Assembly (NCBI RefSeq): GCF_000388065.1
Contig: NW_009242975.1
Span: 489,235-514,340, forward strand
Origin: Fonticula alba
Taxonomy: Eukaryota; Opisthokonta; Rotosphaerida; Fonticulaceae
Reading direction: 5' to 3'
Length of the DNA stretch: 25,106 bases
The notes below the pieces were generated by a model. That model had not been told where the DNA came from and did not search any database. It was given only the letters and a program-made list of their open reading frames with translations. The translations under genes and the position numbers were made by a program. This document shows positions 10,301 through 20,302 of this stretch, in pieces; within the stretch, counting starts at the first letter, position 1, and every line of letters starts with the position of its first letter.

Positions 10301-13300
10301 CGCTCGTGCGAGGTGGCCCGGCTGGAGGGCAGTCGCACCGTGGCAATGAGGTTGGCCGACGAGGCGGCCGACGTCAGCAGCACTGCCCCCGAGTCCATGG
10401 AGATGGCCGAAAGCCCGGACGCGGCCAGGGACTCCGGGTAATCCTCCAAGGTCCGGAGGAGCGACAGGTCCGACCGCGAGGCCGACATGACGGTGCGCTT
10501 GCCGCCGAAGGTTTGCGAGTGGTAGTTGCCGATCTTGCCGGACCGGCTGGCCGAGCTTGCCTGGCCGTTGGTCGTATCGGTGGAGGACTGGCCGCTGTAG
10601 CCGACATCACGCGAGGAGGACCCGCCGAGCAGGCTGGACAGCGACCGGCCGCCGGACAGGGCCTGCCGCGCGGCCGCCGGGCTGCCCGGCGCCGGCGACG
10701 GGGCCGGCGACGAGGACAGGCTCCCGGCCGGGGTGATGCCGGCCCCGGGGCGGTCGTCGGCCGCGGCCAGCCGGCGCATGTATTGCTGGGCCTGGATTCG
10801 CAGGACCGAGGCGCTGCGGTCGGCCGGCGGCGAGGCCGCCCGGCCCCGCTGCCAGGGATACAACTTGACGGCGGCCGCCGGGCTGGCCCCCGGCCGCGAG
10901 GGCGGCGTGCCCACCGGCGAAAGTGGGGCCTGGGCCGCGGGGCGCGCCCGGGCCGGGGTCACGACCACCGTCGGCGGCTCGGCCACCCGGAGGGCCTCCA
11001 TCGTGGCCGGCCGCGAGCTGTGGATGGTTGCATGGCCGGCGGCCGGGGGCGGGGCCGCCAGGGGTGGCGGCGGCCTCGGCAGGACGCCGGGGCCGTGCTC
11101 CCGGCCGGGGGGGCCCCCGGCGGCCGGCCGCCCGGCCGCCCGCGCGCTGGCCTCTTCCTGGCCGGCCTGTGGCCAGGGTGCTGGCAGCGGCGGCGGCGGC
11201 GGCGGCCGGGTGAGGGTCTCCTCCGAGACGTCGGCCTCGGCGCCGGAGTCGATTGCGCGCGAGGACGAGCGCGACAGGCCCGCCCGCCGGGCCTCCGCCT
11301 CCTCCTCGGGCGATGATGAGGCGGCCGACCCGCGCGAGGGCTGGCCCGCACGCGGTGCCACCAGCGCCAACGGCGGCGGCGGCGGCGGCGGCGGCCCCTG
11401 GGGCACCTGCGGCGGCTGTGGCAGCGGCGGCGGCGGCAGCGGCGGCAGCGGCAGCGGCGACGGCCCCAGGACCTTGCTCGATGACAGGTAGCCCGCCGGC
11501 CCGGGGGCCGGGTGGAGTTGATAGTGCAGCAGCAGCGGGTCCCCATCGGACAGCGAGGAGGACGAGGCCGACAGCCGGGGCCGGCGTGGCTGCTCCGAAT
11601 TCTCCGACGATGCCACATCCCCGGTGGCCAGGCTGTCGGCCAGCAGCTCATTGGAGGAGGTGGTCAGGGCGAGCGGCGGCGGCAGTGGCGGCAGTGGCGG
11701 CGGCGGCGGCGGCGAGGGCGACGCCGAGGGCGGCATGGCCGACGCCGGGCCCGGGTCCTCGGGCGCCGGGTCCCCGGGCGCCGGGTGCTCGGGCGCCGGG
11801 TCCCCGGGCGCCGGGTCCGGGCCCGCCACCAGCGGGGCCGGCAGGGGCACCGAAGCACTGGCGCCGGAGGGCGTGCCGATAGACATGCTGTCGGTGATGG
11901 TGACACTGGTGTCGGTGATGGTGACACTGGTGTTGGTGTTGGTGGTGATGGTGGCCGCGACCGAGGTGGCCGCCGTGAGGTCCGTGTCATCGCCATCGAT
12001 GTCGGTCATGGGGCCGACGCCGCGCTGGTCGAAGTACGACACATCGGCGTCGTCCTGCAGGCGCGGGATGAAGAAGGCCTCGGCGTGGGCCAAGTTCCGC
12101 CAGTTGATCTGCTCCGCCTCCGGGGGCTCCTCCCAGATGTACACCGGCTGCGGCAGGCCCCGGGGGTTGCCGTAGGTCCGCTGGCGCCGGGGGATGGACC
12201 CGGCGCGCGGGGACACCGGCGAGCTGCCGGCTGCCGAGCCGGGCCCCGCGCCCGGCCCCCCGGGCAGGTCGCCGGCGGCCATCGGCTGCCCGGGCCCGCG
12301 CCCGGGCGACACCGGCGGCGAGGGGGAGTTGCCGGATCCGCCCTGCGCCCGGGGGGTCTGGTCCAGCAGCGGGCTGTTGTCCGGGCCCAGCATGAGCCCG
12401 GGCCAGGGGCCGAAGTACCGGTGGGCCTTGACGGCCTGCGAGCCGCCGGTCACAAAGGACCCGAGCCGGCGCTCCGGGTCCGCATTCAGCAGGTGGTTGA
12501 TGATGTTGTAGGAGTGCCAGGAAATCGGGATGTACGTGGCCTCCTCCGACGGCATGGGCCCCCCGTCGGAGCTGCTGGAGCCGCCCATCGACGCGCGGCC
12601 GATGTCCAGGCGGAGGTCGGCCCTCGGGGAGGGGGTCCCGCCGGGGGCGCTGGCCGGGGTGGTGGCCGGGCTGTCGGCCCCGCTGGCGCCGGCGGACGGT
12701 GTCTGCGGGTGCTGCGGATGCTCGGCATTGCCCAGGCGGCCACGGCCGCCGACCATGCCATCCGACAGCTGCAAGTTGGAGGGGTCGCTGTAGAAGGCCG
12801 ACAGAGATGGCCCGGCCGTGCGGCCGGCCCCGCTGTGCAGGTCCAAGTCCCCGTGGGAGGAGGCCCCGCCATGGAGAACGCCCAGGCGCCGGAGGGCCAC
12901 CATTCGCCGGCGGAGGTCCTCCTCGCCGCCGGGGCTGGCGCCGGCCATGCTGCTGCTCGGGCCCAGCAGCGGCGAGTGCGAGGCCGAGAGGGAGGTCGAC
13001 CCGGACACCGGCGAGGGCGATGCCCGGGCCATGGGCGGCAGGGGCGGCTGGGGCTGCAGGAAGATCGGCCTCGCCAGGAGCTCCGGCTCGCCGCCAGGCC
13101 CGCCGGGCCCGCCGAGGTCCGGCGAATTCCGCAGCAGCCGATCGCGCTCCTCGGCGTGATGCCGCTCCCAGGCCAGCAGCTCCCCCGGGCCGCGGACATT
13201 CGACCAAAAGCCCGACAGGGGCCTGGAGTCGTTGCTGTTCCGGTCCCAGCGCTGCTTCTTCACCCGGCGCAGGGTCCCGGACAGGTAGTGGAAGCGCCCG

Positions 13301-16300
13301 CGCTGCTCGGTGGCCAGGCGCCGGCTGGGGAAGGTCCCATGGTCGCCGGCGGGCGAGTCATCGCTCGGCCCGGCGACGGCGGCCGCCGCCTCGGCCCGGG
13401 CCGCGGCCGCCATCCGGTGCAGGCGCTCCTGCGACCAGGAGGTGGCCAGCTGCTCCTCCAAATCGCGGCGCAGCCCGGCCGCCGGGGTCAGCGCCTCCGG
13501 CGAGGCCGGCGCCGACAAGTTGGCAATGGCCTGCCCCCCGGCTTCGGCCATGTCGGTGGGCTCGGCGTACAGGGTCCGGTCGGAGTCGTCCGAGGACACG
13601 GCCCCGGTGGTGGTGGTGGTGGTGGTGGTGGTGGTGGTGGTGGTGGAGCCCCGACTTGGGCTGGCATCCGATGTCGACCCGGCGTCCACATCCTCCAGGT
13701 CGCTGGCGAACTCCACCGACCAGGAGATGTCCCGCAGGACGATGCGGCCGAAAATCTGCTCGCGCGTCGGCGCGTGGAAGGGCGGCACGCCATACAGGAA
13801 CTCGTAGAGAATGACGCCGAGGGCCCACTGGCGGGCAGGCAGGGCCGGGCGAGCGGGCAACGCCGAACGAGCGGGCGGGCGTGAGAAGAGGCAGGAGGAT
13901 CAGCGGGGCGGGNNNNNNNNNNNNNNNNNNNNNNNNNNNNNNNNNNNNNNNNNNNNNNNNNNNNNNNNNNNNNNNNNNNNNNNNNNNNNNNNNNNNNNNN
14001 NNNNNNNNNNNNNNNNNNNNNNNNNNNNNNNNNNNNNNNNNNNNNNNNNNNNNNNNNNNNNNNNNNNNNNNNNNNGGGGGGCGGGGACAGAGGGGCTGCC
14101 AGCCCGGCGCCAGGGGTCCAGGCGAGCACCGCCAGGTGCCCGGGAGGAGGCAAGCGTACCCAGTCGACTTCCGGGCCGCCGGCATCGCCGCCGATCACCT
14201 CCGGGGCCATGTAGTCCGGCGTGCCGACGGCCGCGCGCTCCTGGCGGTAGGGCGGTAAGGGGTGCTGGGCTCCGGCCGACCCGGCGAAGGGGTCGTCAAA
14301 GGGCCCGCGGCCCGAGTCCCCGGCCGCGGCATTCCCGATGCCGGTGCCGTCACTGCCGTAGGCCGACCCCCCGGCGGACCGGGGGAAGAGGAAGTCTTCG
14401 GCCGTGGCGCCGATGCGGGCCAGGCCGAAATCCGCCACCTTGATGCGGCCGGTCTGCGCGCAGAGCAGCAAATTGTCCGGCTTCAGGTCCCGGTGGGCGA
14501 TGCCGCGCTCGTGCAAGTGCGCCAGGGCCGCGGCCGTCTGTGCGATGTACAGCCGGGCCCACAGCTCATCGAGGCTGCCGATGTTCTGGATGTGTTTTCG
14601 CCGGGGGGCATCATGGGGACGGGAAGGGGGCGGGCAGGCGGCCGGGCGGCCGGGCCGGGCCGCGCACGGCGGGCCGGCAGGGGCAGACGCAGGACCGGGT
14701 AAGAGGGCGAAGAGGGGGGACAGCAGGCGCGGGGCGGCGCGTGACCCGGCCTGGCCCGGCCAGAGGCCGGACCACCGAGCAGGCACGGCCGGCACACGCA
14801 AGGGGCAAGTGGGACCAGCGGGGGGCGGGGGGTGGCGGGGGGGGGGGGGGGGGCCCGCCGGGCGGGCCCCACCGCGCCCGCTCTCCGGGGGGGTCCGCGC
14901 TGTGCGGGCGCCCAGCCGGGGGGGGGGGGGGGGGGGGTCCCCAGCCAGCACATACCTTTAGCAGTGACGCGCAATCGCCACCGGCCACATACTCCATCAC
15001 AAGGCAGAGGCTGCGCTCGGTTTCGAAGGCGTAATACATGCGCACCAGGAATGGGCACCCGATGCCGGCCTCGATCATGACCTCGCGCTCGATGCGAGCC
15101 CCGGCCGCGGCGATGGCCGACTTGTCTTCCTGGCCGGCGCCGGCCGGTCCGTCGCCGCCGGCGCCGCCGCCAGGGCCCCCGCCAGCCGCGGCGGCCGCTG
15201 CCGCCGCCGCGGCCGCGGCCGCGGCCGCCGCCGAGGCGTCCGTCGGAACCATCCGCTTGGGGACGGCCTTCACCGCGAAGAGGGCCCCGGTGCGGCGTTG
15301 CCGGGCCAGGACCACGCGGCCGAAGGCCCCCCGCGAAATGGGCTTAATCACCTGGAAGTCATTGACCGACACGCTGGCACTCGGCGGGGCCAGGAGCTTG
15401 CCGGAGTCGCCGACGTGCGGCAGGGGAATGCCGGCCCCCGGCAGGAGGGCCTGGCGGAGCTCGCTCAGGAAGTTGTTCTCCATGCTGACGCCGGCCATGT
15501 GGCGGAAGATCCCCCGGATGGAGGCCAGCGAGTGGCCCTCCAGGCGCAGGAGGGCCGGCGTCAGGAGCTTGCCCGAGGGCGAGCGCGGCAACTCGACGAT
15601 GCTCGGGGCAACGCGCGCATGGGGGTCCGGCGGGGGCAGGGAGATGGGCGCGGCACCGGGCTGCGCATCGGCCCGGCCCCCGGCCAGGGCCCCGACCGGC
15701 ATCATGACCGACGACCAGGACCGCTGCAATGGCAGCCGCGCCTCGGTGGACACGGCGTCGCCAAATTGCAGCATTGTTTCCTGCAGGCCGAAGGCCACTT
15801 GCGAGAGGCCGGGCATGCGCAGGCCCGGCCTGCCGGGCCCGGTCCCGGTGGCCATCCCCCCCCCGGGGCCGCGCTGGACATACGCCAGCTCCGGCATGCC
15901 CACCATGAGGGCCGCCTCGGTCAGCAGGAAGTCCCCGATCAGGTAGGCCTGGGCCAGGGCCGACCGGGCGAAGCGCCGCAGGGCCGGCAGATTCCGCGGG
16001 ATGTGCGGCACGATGTCGGCCGCGTGCAGGGCCGCCACCCCGGCCGCCGCGTCGTCCGAATTGATGGCCCCCCGGTGGAGCGAGCCAAAGTCGAAGGCCG
16101 TCATCTCGGCAAAGTCCTCCGGCGCATTGGGCCCCTCCATGGTGGCGTTCCCATGCGCCAGCGGGTCCAATGTCAGCAGGGTCACATGCGTGCCCTGGGA
16201 GAGCAGGGCCCGGAAGCACTCGGCGCATTGGCAGGACTCCGGATCGGAAAGGGGCTCCTGCAGGTGCCCCGGCACGAAGGCCTGGTGCCGCAGGAGGACC

Positions 16301-17452
16301 TGCATCTCGCTGCCGTGGATGAAGAGCTTCGGGTTGGCCTCGATGAGATTCCAATCGGCCGGGTGCCGCGGAGGGGCCCGCGTCCGGCCGGCCAGGCTGA
16401 GGGACGAGGCGCCCCGGCTGGGCCCGCCCGACTGGGCCGTCTGGTGGTGCAGGCGCTCCCGGCCGTGGAACAGGACCACCGGGCCGTCCGGGGGCCAGGT
16501 GGCCCGGCCGCCCGGGCAGCCGGCCGGCATGCCATCCAATCGCAGGAGGGTTTTCACCTCTTCCAGGGAGTCGGCACTGGCCGGGCCGGCCAGATGCACC
16601 GGCGACTGGCAGCCACTGCTGCATGCACTCGCATGCCCGGTCGCCATGGCGCTGCTATGCCCGGGGCCCAGGGCGCTGGTGGCCCCTTCCAAGCGCAGAG
16701 GCTCGGAATGCAGATGCTGCTGCCCGGCCGGCAGCAGCAGCATGGCCGCCGAATCGTCCGCCTCGTCGTCGCGCTCGGCGCCGCTGTCCTCGGAGGACTC
16801 CGGCCCCGGGGAGGGGCTGGTGCTGCCGTCTTCCGCCCCCGGCCGGAGCCCCGAGCCGGAGCTGCTGCTGCTGCTGAGCTCGGTGTCGGCCTCGGTGCCC
16901 TCGTCATCGGTCGGCGGTCGCAAGCGCCGAAGGACCGGGTGGTTCCAGTAGGCCGGCATGGGGGCCGCGGCCGGGGCATGGCCACCCGCCGGCCACGGCG
17001 TCCCTGCCCCGGGGCTGGAGTCCTCGGCATAGATGTCCTCGGCGAAATCGGACACCATCCCACCGGCGACCGAGCTCCGGGGCGAGTGGATCAGCATCTC
17101 GGCCTCGGAGCCGGCACTGACAAGGGCCGATCCGGCGGCCATCGCCGGCGCCACCGCCATGCTCGCCCCGGGTGACGGGCCCAGGCCCGTGCCCAGGGGA
17201 GCCGGGCCCTCCGGCAACTGGACCTGGAGGAGGCCGGCCATGCTGGTGTGGGGGTCCTCCTGGTGCTGGGGCTGCTCCGGCGCCCGGTGCTGGCGGTGGT
17301 GCTCATGCCCGGGCAGGAAGTGCAGCCGGTCGTGCGGAAGCCCCGCCTGCGAGGGGTGTTGGCGAAGGGCATCCATGTCTTCGGGCGCGTGCATGTCCCC
17401 GCACTGGGGAACATTGCAAGCATCCCATCCCATGCAGCGGGCCTGGTGACTG

Positions 17453-17503
<51 letters not shown>

Positions 17504-20254
17504 AGGGACTGCTGCTGTTGCAGGTACTGCTGCTGTAGGTACTGCTGCTGCAGGTACTGCTGCTGCAGGTACTGCTGCTGCTGCAAGTACTGCTGCTGAT
17601 GTTCATGGTGCTGGCCCGGGTCGCGCTGCGAGTGCAGCGACTCGGCCGAGGTCTGACGCATGGTGCTCGAGGACTGGTCGCTGATGCGCGGGCTGATGGA
17701 GGCCACCGGCGAGGAGAAGCGCCCGCGCGGCCAGAGCGCCGGATCCGGCTTGGATTCCAAGCGCGACACCACCGCCAGCAGGGCCTCGGAAAAGGTCTTG
17801 CCATTGAACATGCCGAAGGTGTCGTTGCTGTCGCTGTTGAACTGCCCGGGGATGTACTCGCGCAGGCCGAGCTCATGGAAGTTCAAGTCCACGGACCAGC
17901 CATTGGCCAGGGAGCACTCGCGCGGGCTGTACCGCGACCGCCAGAGGTTGATCTGCCGGCAGAGCTCATTCAGCGGCGTCAGGCGCCGGTTGATGCGCGA
18001 TGGCAGCAGGCGCGTGCTCTCGGCCACGAAGCCCGAGCACAGGGAGATGCGCATCTGCCCGGACACGCGCTCGAACTGCCGCAAAGCCTTGCGCATGTGC
18101 CGGGGGAGGCCCTTGCGCGCGCCGGAGCGGCCCAGTGACTGGATGACGGTCGTGGCCGGGAGGGCCGCCTGGCGGGGCTGGCCGGTGGACACCCCGGCCG
18201 GCGAGGTCCCGGTCATCGGCACCCACAAGTTCATGCGGACAATGGCCCGGCGAATTTGCACCAGCAGCACCAGATCGTCCCACTGGGGGGCACGCCGGGC
18301 GCCGACGCGGGACGACCGCCTGGGCGCCAGCAGCTCCGAGGGGTTTGGCGACTCGGAGAGGGTGCTGCTGGAGAGGGTGCTTGAGGTGGGCTGGTCGCCG
18401 GTCCCGGCGCCGGGGGTCGATCCCACCGAAGCGCTCTGCCGGCTGGCCAAGTGCGAAGGGTCCCCGGCCGGGGGCCCGGTGCTCGGCCGGGGGCTGGCGA
18501 CCGGCGGCGCCGGCCCCGGCGCCAGGTCCGGTGACATTGGCGCCCCGCGATCCAGCGACCCGGGCGAATTGGAGCTGGAGTTTGGCGGCGACCGCGACAG
18601 GGCGAAGGCGTCCATGGCACGGGCGCGCGTGCTGCCCGGGGGCGAAGTGGGGCCCGGTGCCGCCAGGGCCCCGGCATGGCGGGCCCCCGGCCCGGGGGAT
18701 GCGGCCGCCCCGGCGCCCGGCGTCAGCATGGCCGCCTCCTTGCCGGGGTCGCTGGCGCGCGAGGTGTCCGGGCTGAGGGCCGCGGCCGGGGAGGACTCCG
18801 TCGTCGGGGGCGTCCAGGGGGTGGACGTCCAGGACTTGGGGCGCTCGCGCGGGGGCCCGCCATTCCGGCGACCGGGGGCCGGGCGGCTCCGCGGCGGGTC
18901 CAGCTCGGTGGCCTGCGCCTCGGCCGGGGGCCCGGGCAGCTGCGGCAGGACGCCCGGCCGATGGGGCTTCGGCGCCTCGGGCAGCTCTTCGCCCTCCGAG
19001 GGCGAGGGGCTGGTCGGCGGGCTGAGGATCAATTGGGACCCGGTGCCGGAGGTGGGCCCGGGCGTGCCCGGACCCTCGCCGGCACCCGGAGGACAGAACT
19101 CCGGCAACACGCCATCCGACTTGGAGGCGGTCAACTTGGCCCGGCCGGCCTGGCGAGCAGGCCCACCCGAGGGGGGCCCATCCTCGCCGGCCCGCCGGCG
19201 AAGGGCCACCATGCGAGCCGTGGCATTGGCCCAGGTGCTGCTTTGTGGCAGGCCGCCGGGCGCCGGGGGCGGGGCCGTGCTGGCGCCGGGCCCGGCTGGG
19301 CCGGCGGGAGGGGTGTTGCCGGTGTCGCTACTGCCGCCGCCCGGTGCCCCTGGCAGGCTCCGGGTGGCCATGGCCGCCGGAATGGCCACCGGCGAGTTGA
19401 CCATCACTTCGGCGGACGAGGAGCCATCAGCGGCCGGCGCCCCGGGCGAAGGGCTGGCCACCGGCGAGGCGAGGCCCGGCTCGGCAGGCCCGCCGGCAGG
19501 GCTGCCCTTGCGGCCGGCCGCGGCGCCGTGCCGCCGGCCGCCGGACCCCACCCGCGCCCGAGGGGCAATCATATGCCGGAGCTTGGAGAAGAGGCCGCCG
19601 CCACGATGGGAGCGGTCGCGTGCGGGCCCGGGCCCGGGCCCGGCCAGGCCAGTCGGACCGGCCGCCGGGGCGTGGTGGTCCGTGCTGGCCGATGCCCGGG
19701 CCTCGGGCCCATCCTGGCTGTGGCCCGGGTCGGCCGCCGCCACCGGTGGCCGGTGTTCCTCCTCCGGCGAGGGGGGCCGGACATCCATGCGCTCGGGGCC
19801 GGGCCCGGGCGTGCTGGCGGGCGCGCCCGCGCCCATGCCCATGCCCGTGGTGGCGGCCTCGGGCACCGGCACGGGCTCCTGCCCGGCCGTCGGGGGTGCC
19901 TCGGCGTCCGGCGACGGCGCCACATGCCTGGGCCCGGACCTGGAGGCGGGGCGAGTGTCCTGGCAGGAGGTCGTGGTGCTGGCGGGCCTGGAAGCATAGA
20001 ACAGGTAGGCGCTCCGGTGGTAGCCACGGAGGACGTTGAAGAGCCGGTCGCGCGAGTCGCGTATCCGCCACAGGACCTCGGGCACGGGGAAGGCCCCGGG
20101 CAGGATGCGCACGCAGGCGGCCGCGTGTGTGGCGAAGTCCTGGAGCACAAGTGGTCAGTCAGTCGGTCAGGGGGGGAGGGGGGGGGGGGCGGGCAGGGGA
20201 ATGGGCTGCCTCTTTGGCGGGCCGGGGGCTCCTCCTCCCTCGTCGCCGCCGCCG

Positions 20255-20302
<48 letters not shown>

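Larger units (their letters stand above)
10013..13827 (-). other. Exon 7: kinase C-lobe with long insertion, AGC C-tail and linker (residues 3119-4390)
   Basis: [20 protein letters not shown] starts the exon and is subdomain IX. At DISW (near 3156) the domain is interrupted by about 390 residues, including a 13-residue Thr run (about 3179-3192). It resumes with [11 protein letters not shown] and PERRLG (about 3566) and the YFGPW segment. The AGC tail follows near 3695-3715: [19 protein letters not shown] matches the tail of Rim15 and MAST kinases. The remainder is Pro/Ser/Ala-rich with short tandem repeats and no domain I recognise. The donor is GTACGC in phase 2. Confidence 0.85.
14586..14955 (-). 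other. Intron 5 (370 nt)
   Basis: The donor GTATGT is the closest in the gene to the general consensus; the acceptor is ATCCAG, phase 0. Splicing joins SLLK to NIGSLDE within the kinase hinge and alpha-D/E region. Two long G runs on + (14837-14853 and 14918-14937) read as C in the transcript. Confidence 0.9.
14956..20139 (-). other. Exon 5: second half of finger, long linker with ordered islands, and kinase N-lobe (residues 1249-2976)
   Basis: It is a single 5,184-nt open exon. It begins [10 protein letters not shown], supplying H1253 and C1257 of the C2HC finger, followed by an ordered stretch to about 1300. Low-complexity Ser/Pro/Gly linkers alternate with two compact islands (about 1855-2050 and 2445-2670) and a Gln/Leu/Tyr array (about 2094-2144). 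The kinase starts near 2850: [15 protein letters not shown], then FAVK with K2872. A poly-Ala/Gly insert (about 2884-2912) separates this from the alpha-C helix with E2932 (IEREVM). The hinge [14 protein letters not shown] follows. The donor is AAG|GTATGT in phase 0. Confidence 0.85.

Noticed and set aside
11512-13884. 790-codon + strand open frame opposite exon 7
   Set aside because: It lies wholly opposite a verified kinase C-lobe and its linker. The translation is low-complexity, with an artefactual poly-Gly from the Thr repeat.
17660-19999. 779-codon + strand open frame opposite exon 5
   Set aside because: It is antisense to an exon flanked by consistent splice sites, and no motif is recognisable.
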